From positions 86,083,365 through 86,115,864 of the forward strand of contig CM060318.1 in assembly GCA_030674155.1 (NCBI GenBank): 32,500 nt of DNA. The letters run 5' to 3'. Made by a program: the position numbers and the translations under genes. The notes beneath the pieces are model-generated. The model searched no databases, had not been told where the DNA came from, and saw nothing but the letters and a program-made list of their open reading frames with translations. Below, in pieces: positions 22,287 through 32,500 of the stretch. Source of the DNA: Stramonita haemastoma. Taxonomy: Eukaryota; Mollusca; Gastropoda; Neogastropoda; Muricidae. Every line of letters begins with the position of its first letter. Position 1 is the stretch's first letter.

Positions 22287-22353
22287 GACAGAGACAGACA
22301 GACAGACAGACAGACGGACGGACGGACGGACAGACACACAGACACACAGACAC

Positions 22354-22401
<48 letters not shown>
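22155..22401. repeat. AG/ACAG microsatellite before B4
   Basis: (AG)n to about 22245, then GACA, GGAC and ACAC steps to 22400. Same class and place as before B2 and B3. Confidence 0.97.
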
Positions 22402-22402
<1 letters not shown>

Positions 22403-22640
22403 ATAAATAAGTGCACTACTACAACATCAGAATGAGCAATAGCCGGCCACCACCAATGCCCTGATTGTTTCAGGCCTTTATTCTGTTTCCATTTATGTGG
22501 TTCATGAAAAAAAGCCATCACACTGTTCCCATGTTTCCAGCCCAGCAATGCTTCCCTTGATATCACCTCTGACCTCCTGTCTGCACTGATTGACCTTGTG
22601 ATTTGAAAGTACGTGTATAGCATCAGGTGCCTTGACTGTC
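22402..22640 (+). repeat. B module, copy B4 (U4)
   Basis: AATAAATAAGTGCACTACTA, GAGCAATAGCCGGCCACC, ATGTGGTTCATGAAAAAAAG, CCAGCCCAGCAATGCTTCCC and GATATCACCTCTGAC. Closest to B2. Confidence 0.82.
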
Positions 22641-22693
22641 AGATTTGGCTTACATGTTTTGCAACTTTGTTGAGAGAAAAAACATGTACTAGC

Positions 22694-23078
<385 letters not shown>

Positions 23079-23089
23079 TGGCAGGAGTG

Positions 23090-23960
23090 GTATCAGGCAC
23101 AGCAATAATAATAGACGTGTGTCTACCTGTGTGCACATGAACACATTTTTGTATACTTGTGTTTCATACAACTTACGTTGCGGTGATATATGCCTTTTTA
23201 AAAGTTTTGTCTTAAAGTGTGCTCATATTGTACATATAAACCATTTTCGGATGATACAGGAAACACATCACAGGTTATTGTGACAATTACTTTTGCTGTG
23301 TCAAACCAAATATACTTTCTAAGAGCAAGGAAAAAAGCCCAGGAACTTATTATCAGTGAAGGAAATATTGAATCCTGGGTTAAACAGCCTGCCCAAGGCT
23401 GCAATTCACTGTATTTTAGAGTGGAGATATAATTCATCGCTGTAAGGTCGCGGCCGTATGAGCAGCAATACACACTGATGAAACAAATATGAGGAAAATT
23501 GCTATCTCTACGTCAATGTGCCTTGTATCGATTGCTCTGTCCCATCAAAAACTCGACAAGAGCGGGAAGATTGTTGTCATTGACAGTTATTTTGGGTATA
23601 TCCAGAAGGGGAGGGAAGAAGACGAATTAAGAGAAAAGGAAGAGGAGGGGGAGAAAAACATTATGGAAAGAACAAAACAGAAAGCCAAGACATGTTAAAG
23701 AAGTATTAGGAAACAAGAACAAAAACAAAACAGAAAATGATTGCAGATAAAACCAATCCCCACTGGAGCAAAGAGAAGAAAAAGAGAGGGAGGATGTGGG
23801 GTTTTAAGCTGCCATGAGTTACAAAACACTTTTTGCTCCTGTTTGCTGTCCGTTTAATTGTAGAATGAGATTTAAAGAACAAACTGTTCCAGTTTCTTTT
23901 GTATGTTCAGTTCCTTTTCTCTCTGCAGAGTTAGCCAAAACGCTGACTGACCAAAAATGC
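23090..23960 (+). repeat. Higher-order unit U4, C-D module
   Basis: C: ATCAGTGAAGGAAATATTGA near 23353, CCTGCCCAAGGCTGCAATTC near 23388, and ATTCATCGCTGTAAGGTCG near 23432. D: AAGAGCGGGAAGATTGTTG near 23558 (U1 has AACAGCGGGAAGATTATG at 2238), GCAGATAAAACCAATC near 23743, and GATTTAAAGAACAAAC near 23868. The LINE insertions begin soon after. Confidence 0.7.
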
Positions 23961-24159
23961 TTGCCCATATGTTTGTAAACTGCATCACCCATGCTGTATA
24001 CAAACCCTTGCTTTTCCAGCAGAGCACAACTTTTCCTGGAATCATCAATTTTATGTTATATTTGTGGTGGTTAACAAATTTGTCATTTACAAAGTATTGT
24101 TTAATTTTGGATATATTCCTTTTTTGTATTTTTCTCTGCAGTTTTTTCTCAGCAGCTTT

Positions 24160-25354
24160 ATGACAGAACTTGGGCCCTCTTCTCTTTACCCTCTATAACT
24201 GCTCCACTGTCACATATAATAGACCGTCATCATATCAATTATCACTTTTATGCTGACGACTCGCAGATTCAAAGCAGCGACACACCTGAAAATCTTCCTT
24301 CTCTCTTGACAAATATGACCAGCTGCCTTCAAGACATCCAACACTGGATGATACAAAACAAATTACAACTAAATGCAGATAAAACCGAAGCCATGCTTGT
24401 AGGCACCAAACACAAACTCTCCTCCATTCCAACAACTTCAATAGAATTCGGCAATACGTCAGTTCCGCTATCCACTTCTGTGAAGTATCTAGGAGTCGTT
24501 GTGGACAACACTCTCTCCATGCAAAAATTCATTACCCAAACCTGTCAGTCATGCTACTATCAACTACGGCGTATTAGCGCAATTCGAAAGTACCTGTCCA
24601 CTGATGCAACATCCAAACTTGTCACTTCTCTTATTCTCTCACGTCTGGACTATTGCAATTCTCTTTTGGCTGGTCTGCCAGCATCATCCATCCACTCCCT
24701 TCAACGCATACAAAACTCTGCTGCTCGTCTTGTCCTCAGAAAGAAAAAATCTGAGCACATTATCCCTCTCTTGAAATCTCTCCATTGGCTGCCTGTGCCA
24801 CAGAGAGTAAACTACAAGATCAATACCCTCTGTTACAAATGTCTCCACAATACTTCACCCTCCTACCTCTGTGAATGTCTTCACGTGTACACACCTTCTC
24901 GCTCCCTCCGCTCGTCGGCAGATACTTTGTCTTTAAGAATACCCAGATTCAACCTATCTACCGTTGGCCGCCGCTCTTTCTCTGTTTCTGGTCCATCGAT
25001 CTGGAACGACCTTCCTCTCTCCCTCCGGCAAAAGCCTACTTATGACACTTTTAAATACAACCTCAAGACACACTTATTCCAAACCTAAGTTTTCTCTTTC
25101 CGCTTCCATCTCTTACCTGTCCCTGCCTTCAACATCCACCTGCCAAAGTGCATAACGTTTGTAGGTGTGTGTGCCCGCGCGTGTGTTGCGTGCTTGCGTG
25201 CGTGCGTGCGTGCGTGCGTGTGTGTACATTCGAATTTGTTAAAACTGTAAATTGTTGCTAATTGTGTGTTGTGTTGGTCGAATGCAAGCGCTTTGATTTG
25301 TTTTTACAAGATATAGCGCTATACAAATTCCATGTATCATTATTATTATTATTA
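24160..25354 (+). mobile_element. 5'-truncated LINE with intact 3' end
   Basis: Contains the C-terminal half of a reverse transcriptase (24219-25088) and a 3' UTR of about 265 bp with a GCGT/GT microsatellite (25165-25222). It ends AGCGCTATACAAATTCC then (ATT)n at 25339-25354, a 3' end I associate with L2- or CR1-related metazoan elements (recollection). The 5' border is blurred near 24160, where residues typical of an LGPLLF motif are split over frames. Confidence 0.8.
24219..25088 (+). pseudogene. LINE reverse transcriptase, C-terminal fragment
   Basis: Open frame from APLSHII through YHFYADDSQ to a TAA at 25086-25088. The catalytic YADD is at 24249-24260, followed by about 276 codons without a stop. 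Later landmarks are NADKTEAMLVG, VKYLGVVVDN, LDYCNSLLAGLP, LLKSLHWLPVPQRVNYK, and a C-terminus with SIWNDLPLSLR and FKYNLKTHLF, an ending known from non-LTR elements of the CR1/L2 group. No RNase H domain follows. The N-terminal half, including endonuclease and the first catalytic Asp, is absent, and frame changes occur near 24165-24215, so it cannot act alone. Role of the intact family member: target-primed reverse transcription. Confidence 0.9.
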
Positions 25355-25361
25355 GAACTTA

Positions 25362-25530
25362 AGGGCAGAATGGTGAAGTGGTTAGACTACAGAGTATTGA
25401 GCTTGCAATTAGACAGGTTCAAACAACCACCGGGTCACCTGTTTGAATATATCCCCCCAAGAGTTAACATAAGTGCCGACTCCAGTGTCCCGAGAGCCTC
25501 TCAGATTAAACTCTATACCACAGTCTGATG
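25362..25530 (+). mobile_element. tRNA-derived SINE next to the LINE 3' end
   Basis: Pol III A box TGGTGAAGTGG at 25371-25381 fits TRGYNNANNNG. A degraded B box starts GGTTCAAAC at 25417. The body shares AGTTAACAT-N3-TGCYGACTCCA with the SINE at 3836. It starts less than 10 bp after the (ATT)n tail of the LINE, suggesting insertion into, or mobilisation with, that tail. Confidence 0.75.
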
Positions 25531-25737
25531 TATGGCAAGCAAGTATATTGATATGTTATGTTCAAATGAATACCAGGACAGAAGCTTAGGTTAACTGAAG
25601 CAAAATTAATATCAATCATTACTTGTATATATTTAACTTGTGTATAAAAGATGCAGCAGAGTGTGTGAAGAAACAAATATTTGTTTATCACAAATACAAA
25701 CGCCAAAACTAGTTAGATGCAAAATGCCGTATATCTG

Positions 25738-26750
25738 GTAGGAATTTTCGAAATCTGCTCAGAAAATGTCGACGCTCATCAGATAGCAAACAATGTGACT
25801 GCTACTGCAGAGCTGGGCGAGAGTACAGACATTTACTGAAGTTGAAAAAAAAAAAAACGTGTTGCTGTCAGAGTTGACGCGTTCTGTAAAAGATCAGAAA
25901 GAATTTGGAAACAGTGTACATAAGCTTTCATTGAAAAGAAAGCTACAAACAAATCAACTTTCTATGGATACTTGGTGTAATCACTTTGAGGCCCTTTTGA
26001 CAAAAGAGAGGGGTTCTAATAACACATTGCATCAGGACCATGGAGAAGAAGAGCTTTATCTTAATCGCCTCGTCTCAAAGGAAACAGTCTGGTTTGCTGT
26101 AAGGAAGATGAAAAATAACAAGCTGAAGGGTCAGAATTTATAATCAGTGAGATGCTGAAATACGCAGCCAGAACAGTCTTTAAAAAAAGGGTTAGTTTTT
26201 TCAACTCGTTATTTAATAGAGGACTCTATCCTGTTAACTGGACTGAATCCAGCATTCTGCCTCTTTACAATTAAGGAAATTTGAATAATCCAAACAACGA
26301 TTGAGTTATATCCTTGAGTGATGCTAGCACTAAAATTCACAGTACCATTATTAATCACAGACTTCATGAATGGATCGAAGAAAATAATCTCACAGGTGAA
26401 TTTCAAGCAGGCTTTAAACGTAACCACTCAACCATAGATGGTATTTTTACTTTGATAGCCTTTGTGCAGAAAGTTTTTACTTAATCTTAAGCTGTGTGGG
26501 TTTTTTTTTATATAGATTTTGGAAAAGCATTCGATACTGTCAATAGACCAATACTGTGGCCTATTCTGTTAAAAATGATGTTCAAGGAAAATCATTGAGA
26601 TGCATTATGAGTGTGTACAGCTCTGTCAAAGCTAGAGTTAGATGGGAGTATGTTGACTGAATGTATTCAATGTACTTTAGGTGCAAGGCATGCAAGGTGA
26701 TGTATGTCGCCCTATTTGTTTTCTCTTTTCATTGGCTAATCCAAATACCC
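25738..26750 (+). pseudogene. Degraded LINE reverse transcriptase, N-terminal part
   Basis: Spliced over several frames one reads a basic pre-RT linker (NFRNLLRKCRRS, AGREYRHLLK near 25745-25845), a region with LSLKRKLQ and NHFEALLTKE (25926-26010), then RT motifs: QAGFKRNHST near 26404, the catalytic-Asp block IDFGKAFDTVNR near 26512-26547, YSSVKARVRW near 26619, and GAR/QGDVCRPICF near 26680-26725. Stops at 26140, 26272 and later, and a CATG duplication between GAR and QGD, show it is dead. The YADD block and C-terminus are missing. The residue pattern differs from the fragment at 24219, so it is a second family; clade unassigned. Confidence 0.85.
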
Positions 26751-26781
26751 TTAATAAAACATTCGAGTTCGAAACATTCGA

Positions 26782-27020
<239 letters not shown>

Positions 27021-27375
27021 TGCCCTTCTCTCTCTGGCTGTTTTTTCTTCTTTTTTTTTTTTTGCTGCCTCATCTTCTACGGCTGTCTGTCTTTCTCCCA
27101 CTTGTTTATACTCTTTCTTCATTGTTAATAATCTAGTGTGCAAAAATAGGTTACATTTTTATTTCTTTTTGTTCAGAACGCAATAGATCCATTACTACCA
27201 CTTAAATGCTCGTATTCTTTTTTCCGAGGTGCACTATACGAAAATAAAGCGTATTAGCATTTTTGTGTGTTTACGTATGCGGTTTCGGTATGTTGTATTT
27301 GTGTCTTCTTCTTATGAAGACAGGATATAAACACACCTTCTGTGGCTTGTTTACCTCTCTTCAGAAAAACAAAAT
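27021..27375. other. AT-rich stretch with the pre-F motif
   Basis: Nothing coding seen. Its end (TGTGGCTTGTTTACC at 27341) matches the leader of the F region in U3 and U2, marking re-entry into U4 after the LINE and J insertions. Confidence 0.55.
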
Positions 27376-27377
27376 GC

Positions 27378-27452
<75 letters not shown>

Positions 27453-27555
27453 GCCTGCCTGTCTCTATCTCTCTCTGTCTGTCTCTCACTGTCTCCCTAT
27501 CTCTCTCTCTGTCTGTCTGTTTCTTTATCTCTGTCTCTCTCACTGTTTGTCTCCC

Positions 27556-27594
<39 letters not shown>

Positions 27595-27682
27595 ATTTCT
27601 TTATCTGTCTGTCCCTCTGTCTGTCTCCGTATCTCTGTCTCTGTCTGTCTGTCTCTACTCCTTCCCCCATCTCTCTCTCTCT
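27376..27682. repeat. TCTG/CT microsatellite before F4
   Basis: Long (TCTG)n at 27376-27460 and 27555-27595 separated by CT steps. Same class and place as the tract before F1. Confidence 0.97.
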
Positions 27683-27689
27683 TTGACCT

Positions 27690-28205
27690 ACGTTTTTCTT
27701 CAAAATGAAAGATGTATATTGAGTGGCTTAATGGGATGTTGTGTTGCTAAACAAAGAACTGAGCCATAGGAAGAAGAAATCAAGATAAACTAGCAGCCTA
27801 TCAGAAAATGAACACAACAAACAAACACATCGTAAGATCTGCAAGGGCGACACCCAGTCTATCGTTTTTTCTTTTCTTTTTTTACTTTAATTTAAATGAT
27901 GTATCTTTGTATACATTTTAATCTTAGCTCCTCTTTTGTCTTAAAAACCGAACTTGGTTTTTCTTACCGAGAAACATCGATAAAAAAATAAAACAATAAC
28001 AATGACGTGGATAAAAAGCTTTGTAATAAACAAATGATTTTTTGTTTTGTTCTGATCGTCACGCGAAAAATTAATACTATTTTCTTGTCGTCCATTCCCA
28101 GCTAAGCTGTTATCCATTACCTGTAAGTCTGTGTGGTTTGCATCCGTGTAACTGTACACGTCTGTATGCATATAGCAAATGTGCTTAATGTGTTGGATTT
28201 AGAAC
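27690..28205 (+). repeat. Higher-order unit U4, F module
   Basis: GATGTTGTGTTGCTAAACAA near 27734, GGGCGACACCCAGTCT at 27845-27860 (identical in U1), AAACAATAACAATGACGTGG near 27991, AGCTAAGCTGTTATCC near 28101 (U1 has ACCAAGCTGTTGG near 5151), and GTATGCATATAG near 28163. A CT tract follows. Confidence 0.65.
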
Positions 28206-28216
28206 AGAAATGGTGA

Positions 28217-28383
<167 letters not shown>

Positions 28384-28599
28384 GTGTTTCCTGAACAAAA
28401 AGCAATAAACAGGAAGGGTAACAGGATAGAAATGAGCACAATAGCAACCCATTTTTGTTTTGACACTTTTTGAAATTCAGTATATTTTCTTATATGAATT
28501 CAGCTGATTTTTCTTCTTTATTTTTGTATCATAAAAGCTGGTTTTATGATGAATAAACTATGAAGGTGATGACAGTGATGATGGAGATAGCTATGCTGG

Positions 28600-28668
28600 T
28601 AAAAGGTAACGGTAAAGGTGTCCCATAACCTATGTGGTCGTAGGGGAGCGAGGCGTCAGAGACCTCAG
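28600..28668 (-). mobile_element. 3' fragment of the tRNA/5S SINE
   Basis: GTGTCCCATAACCTATGTGG and TCGTAGGGGAGCGAGG on plus are nearly identical to 926-960. Only the last 70 bp of the element are present, so it is 5'-truncated, with a TTACC-type tail on the minus strand. Confidence 0.8.
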
Positions 28669-28763
28669 ATGATGATGATGATTAATAATAATATAACCAG
28701 GTATGGAAGCCTTCATCACCCAAACAATACAGATCACCTGCGACAACAAAGAAAGCAGTGGCA

Positions 28764-28815
28764 GTAACTGTAGCAGCAGCAGCAGTAGCAGTGGCAGCAG
28801 AAGCAGCAGTAATTG
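28764..28815. repeat. Short AGC microsatellite
   Basis: GTAGCAGCAGCAGCAGTAGC and related steps, about 50 bp. Confidence 0.85.
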
Positions 28816-29094
28816 AGTAATGAGATCTACCGGTAGCCAGTATATATAATGCTTTATTTGTTAAAGCCGAATACCTAAAGTAAAGCCCTGGTGCGTTTAA
28901 CCTTTGCCCAAACATAATCAATGTACTGATGTGTGGCTCTGCAATGAGTCACAAAGCAACAGTTCTTTGTTGACCATGCAGAACAAGAACAAAAAAATAC
29001 ATGGAATTTACATAGCCCTAAATCTTGTAATGCAAACAAATCAAATAAAAAAAGACATCTGATCTTCAGTTCTAGTCCTAAAAAACGTCTCTCA

Positions 29095-29236
29095 CTCCTC
29101 CCTCCCTCCCTTTCCCATTCTCTCTGTCTCTCTCTCTGTGTCTCTCGGTGTCTGTCTCTCTCTCTGTCTCTGTCTCTGTCTCTGTCTCTGTCTCTCTCTC
29201 TGTCTCTCTCTCTGTTTCTCTCTCTATATATCTCTG
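29095..29236. repeat. CT/TCTG microsatellite before A6
   Basis: Interrupted CT and CTGT steps ending in CTATATATCTCTG just before A6. Confidence 0.95.
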
Positions 29237-29510
29237 TAATGTCTGACAAGCCCCTAGCCAGAAGGGATGCTGCCCTGGCCCTGTGCTGTCTTCTCTACAG
29301 AAGGCACTGCCCATGCTGAACAAGCCTGTGTCCCCTGTCACAGGAAACACCCTGCTGCTCCTTTTCTTCACCTCTCTACACAAGTGTAATCACTTCATGT
29401 CCGCTGTGTGAAATATTCCATTTATTCAGGCATGAACGCAGAGATTGGAATGTTCAAAGGCTGGTTTCCTAATTCCGTCTTTCGACTTTCAATTATAAAG
29501 TGTTTTGGAG
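29237..29510 (+). repeat. A module, alpha type, copy A6 (U4)
   Basis: TGTCTGACAAGCCCCTAGCC followed by CAGAAGGGATGCTGCC as in A4. The core is identical by eye to A2 from CTGCCCTGG to GTGTGAAAT. Hairpin at 29325-29344. The tail AGGCTGGTTTCC...TTTCAATTATAAAG is alpha type. A short GAAGAAGAATGCACAG stretch follows. Confidence 0.85.
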
Positions 29511-29699
29511 AAGAAGAAGAATGCACAGAAGATTGCATAGAAGAAAAAGAAAACGAACAAACAAGAAGGTTGCCTTATGCTTGTTCTCTTATTTCTCCTC
29601 CTCCTTCTCCTCAATATTTACTTTCTTCCTTTTTATCTGATCTCTGATGATTTTTTTTATCTTGTTCTCCAATTTTTTGTTTTGATTTGGTCATCAGTA

Positions 29700-29948
<249 letters not shown>

Positions 29949-30097
29949 GTTATGGTGATGATGATGATGATGATTACCATTCTCATTATCGTATTATATC
30001 ATTATTACTAGCAATTATTGTATTCATTTTTATTTGATTATTAATGATATAGTTTTTGTATTTATTGTTATCATTAGCACTATCATGATCATAAAAT
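29949..30097. repeat. ATC/ATT-rich linker before A7
   Basis: GATGATGATGATGATTACC, then ATTATC, ATTATT and GTTATCATTAGC steps and ATCATGATCATAAAATG. Comparable in composition and place to the linkers before A2 and A5. Confidence 0.65.
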
Positions 30098-30310
30098 GTT
30101 TCGCAAGCTTCGCTTCCATGACACAGAGAAAAAATTGCCTTGTTACCCAATTTCTTGACATCCCTTAGGAAGTCCAATCACTCCATGTCCGTTCGCATCG
30201 TGAACTATTCCATTCAGCCACTCATGATACACAGAATTAGAATGGTCAGAGGCTTGGCTTCCAGTCTTGCGAATTGTTCAGTGCAAGGAAAAACTAGTTT
30301 TTCCGGATTC
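30098..30310 (+). repeat. A module, beta type, copy A7 (U4)
   Basis: TGCCTTGTTACCC near 30136 matches CGCCTTGTTACTC in A3a. CCAATCACTCCATGTCCGTT, GAACTATTCCATTCAGCC, GAATTAGAATGGTCAGAGGC and TTGGCTTCCAG match A3b. The 5' core with the hairpin is largely lost (only GACACAG remains). A GAAGGAGGAGAAG purine tract follows at 30320. Confidence 0.75.
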
Positions 30311-30319
30311 CTTTTCGAG

Positions 30320-30372
30320 GAAGAAGGAGGAGAAGAGGAGGAGAAGGAGAAGAAGGAGAAAAGGAAGAAACA
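30320..30372. repeat. Short GAA/GGA purine tract after A7
   Basis: GAGGAAGAAGGAGGAGAAGA and similar steps, about 50 bp; the last A-associated purine tract. Confidence 0.85.
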
Positions 30373-30477
30373 GGGATCGTTCTTACAAAGTGCAACATTT
30401 CCATTAGCAGCCCACAGCACTTTCCTCTCAATTTTTACCCAGCACATAAAATCACCCAATAACAAAATAGGCAACAC

Positions 30478-30750
30478 AAACACACATGCACGCACACACG
30501 CACGCACGCACGCGCACACACATACCCACACATACACAAAAAACACGAACACACTAACACACACCCATACACACAGACACAGACACAGACACACACTTAC
30601 ACACACACACACACTTACACACACAGACACACAGACACAGACAGACACAGACACACACAGACACAGACACACACATGCACAGACACAGACACAGACACAG
30701 ACACACATAGACACAGACACAGACACACCGCGCGCCCGCGCGCGCGCGGA
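30478..30750. repeat. CA/CAGA compound tract with CG-alternating end
   Basis: ACAC, GCAC and ACAGAC steps, ending with about 22 bp of CG alternation at 30728-30749. Confidence 0.95.
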
Positions 30751-30994
30751 CACATGAGCACATTGTAATATACACAAAACTCATATTCACAACTGTCTAT
30801 ATATCCCTTGTCTACACACTCTCACACAAAATAAATTATCCCAAAGAAATAGGTCAAAGAGAAAGTGTAGCAAAGAGAATTTCTTGAAATATATTAGTGC
30901 AAACAGCAGGCAGGGCAGAGATGCTATGTCTGTTAAATTGCAATGAATTCTGCAGCACTTTTGATGCAGTGACACTAAAAGCCCGCCCCTGCCT

Positions 30995-31140
30995 GCCGCA
31001 GGGCGCAGTGCTAGTGTCTTGGGTTTCTGGCTGACAGGTCGTGAGTTACAATCCTGTGAGAGTCGTAGGCTACTTTTGTCGCTGTTTATTTGGGGTTTTT
31101 AGGGGTGCATATATTAAAACATGTAATCCATACCAACTAG
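30995..31140 (+). mobile_element. Possible tRNA-like SINE (plus)
   Basis: GGGCGCAGTGCTAGTG at 31001-31016 can serve as an A box region. GTTACAATCC near 31045-31054 differs from a B box (GTTCGAATCC) at two sites. Spacing is tRNA-like. No other copy is seen in the window. Confidence 0.45.
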
Positions 31141-31366
31141 CCCGCAATGCCCTACCCTTCAAAAGGCCGAAGGGGTTTTAGTGTGTGCACAAGATATTAT
31201 GTGTGCTTTACCACAAGATCTCAGTACATAACCTCAGTATATAACCGCACCCAAAGAACTTTCGGAGAGAAGAATCTTCTGCAATGGATGTCTCAGTGGC
31301 GATTCGATCCAGGATCATCAGAGTGTGAGCTCAACGCTCTGACCACCAAGCCTCTGGACGTTTATC
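31141..31366 (-). mobile_element. Possible tRNA-like SINE (minus), facing the previous one
   Basis: The minus strand has TTGGTGGTCAGAGCGTTGAG (A-box region near 31348-31330) and GGATCGAATC (B box, 31310-31301) at tRNA spacing, then a body to about 31141. The 101-codon plus-strand frame over it is the antisense of this element. Confidence 0.6.
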
Positions 31367-31459
31367 AAGACTGGGACTACACCGCTGAGCATCATCCACT
31401 CACTGTACAGATGGAATTTTCAGTGTTACTCAAATTGTCTGACCAACACTGATGGTGCG

Positions 31460-32420
31460 TGTGTCTCTCTACCCTGTTTGAGAAGGGGGATATATCATTA
31501 AATGAAGCGTGGAGTACATCCCTGTGAAGAAGTCTCAAAGCTGGTGCCTCTCCACAGTGCCAGAGTTACATCTTCCTTAGTCATCTATTGGCATCATGCT
31601 GTAAAAGACGGTTGTCTCTGATTGGGGCCACCCGCTGTTCTGGTTGCAAGGTGACCTCAGTCTATTTTCAAAACAATTCTGTGCTTAAAGAGGGTTAATT
31701 TTGAAGCCTTAGTGGACGCAAGTTCATGGGAAAAGATCGCTGGAGGGACATTGTCGCCACAACAGGTGAGTGACTCACTTACTGGATCTGCAAATAAGCC
31801 AATCTTGTCACCCGTAGAAACTTAGTCGGTGGTGTCCTTTATATAATACTGACTCGGAATATGTGCCACAGAGTACCACTGTAGTGACCCAGGAGCAATA
31901 CAGGCATCTTTTGGTTGGTACCCCCATGGCAGCTTGACATTGGTGAGGTCATTGAGGATTTCTAACCATTAGGATGTGACCTAACGAAACTTGGTACAGA
32001 GAGATCGGAATGAGTAGCCTGGGAACAACAGGGTAGGAGCATTGCAAAATATAGAGGCAAAAAACAATAAAGAAATAAACATAATCCTGTTTAACTGCTG
32101 TCTATAATTTGCGTCTGGTGCACTTTTAATGACCTTTTGAAGTAAGAAGAAGAAAACGTTTTTGTGAATGAGATGAAAACGATTCATGTAAATGATGCAA
32201 TGCAAAAACTGCAATCTTGCAATGACAACAAAATTAAACAAGGCATTAGCAGATTTCTCTAAAATTTATTTTATATGCCCATGTCCTTTTTTAATTTCCA
32301 AACCTTGTCCCCCTAGCACTAATCTTTATTCCAGAGGTAAAAATTCATCAAATAAAAAATACTCTTGTTGATTTATGTTGCTCCCAACCTGTTCTTAGAA
32401 ATAATGAACGTTAAAAAGTC
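31460..32420. other. Nonrepetitive stretch containing a K-like segment
   Basis: More balanced base composition than most of the window at 31540-31980, but no frame of convincing length or motif on either strand. About 32113-32205 resembles the K module at 9248. Confidence 0.5.
32113..32205 (+). repeat. K module, right-edge copy
   Basis: See the K copy at 9248: shared GTCTGG...TTTTAATG and AATGCAAAAACTG in the same order and spacing. It may mark the start of a fifth unit. Confidence 0.42.
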
Positions 32421-32500
32421 AGAGGTGTTTCCTAACCTGTGTGGTCATTGGGGAGCAAGGCGATAGAGACGCTTGGGATCTCTAAGAGCCAGCATCTTCA
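32421..32500 (-). mobile_element. tRNA/5S SINE, cut by the right edge
   Basis: AGGTGTTTCCTAACCTGTG, GGTCATTGGGGAGCAAGG and AAGAGCCAGCATCTTCA parallel 923-995 of the near-full copy, more diverged. The 5' part lies outside the window. Confidence 0.75.

Larger units (their letters stand above)
28384..29090. other. Mixed stretch without genes
   Basis: AT-rich sequence with a SINE 3' fragment (28600-28668) and a short AGC tract (28764-28815). I see no other feature. Confidence 0.55.

Noticed and set aside
31147..31452. 101-codon plus-strand frame
   Set aside because: Mostly antisense to a tRNA-like SINE head; the apparent composition is inherited from the element.

Overview
The window reads as nuclear DNA of an animal, most likely a lophotrochozoan and probably a gastropod mollusc. 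This rests on three things: extreme density of (CT)n, (TCTG)n, (GT)n, (GAA)n and (AGT)n microsatellites; tRNA- and 5S-rRNA-derived SINEs, one with a GGATGAGAC / CCGAGGTCCC core of a kind I associate with invertebrate SINEs; and non-LTR retrotransposon remnants with a CGCTATACAAAT...(ATT)n 3' end. The organism is an inference; there is no rRNA, tRNA or recognisable host gene to fix it. Nothing prokaryotic or viral is seen.

Coding content is very low. The best candidate protein is a 116-codon reading frame on the minus strand that runs off the left edge (348 down to 1). Two degraded LINE reverse transcriptases lie at 24.16-25.35 kb (YADD motif to C-terminus plus intact 3' end) and 25.74-26.75 kb (pre-RT linker to the QGD motif, with several stops and frameshifts). 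Almost all other long open frames are microsatellites read in six frames.

The main structure is a higher-order repeat that no single feature type describes. Non-microsatellite modules, which I call B, C-D-E, F, A-alpha and A-beta, recur in one order and one orientation, joined by particular classes of microsatellite: [AG/ACAG] B [AGC/AGT] C D E [TCTG/CT] F [GT or CA] [CT] A-alpha [GAA] [ATC/ATT-rich] A-beta [GAA with GAATGCAAA]. I see four degenerate copies: U1 about 1.76-8.35 kb (B missing), U2 about 9.1-16.6 kb, U3 about 16.6-22.0 kb, and U4 about 22.1-30.4 kb (interrupted by the two LINEs and a SINE). A further module (K) shared by 9.2 kb and 32.1 kb suggests the array continues past the right edge. 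Each unit holds two A modules, and their 3' tails tell first (alpha) from second (beta), while the roughly 125-150 bp A core is almost identical among most copies. That pattern suggests homogenisation or constraint of the core inside an otherwise old, divergent array.

Later insertions decorate the array: a chimeric tRNA/5S SINE on the minus strand at 0.9-1.2 kb with two partial relatives, two copies of a tRNA-derived SINE family (3.84 and 25.36 kb), two facing tRNA-like elements near 31 kb, a small J element associated with (AG)n tracts, and an eight-copy 40-bp minisatellite at 12.8-13.1 kb. Many tracts are candidates for unusual DNA structure: an 830-bp purine tract, a self-complementary CA/TA/CT/TA/GT block, two G-rich tracts and CG-alternating DNA. 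All module similarities were found by eye; no alignment or database search was run.
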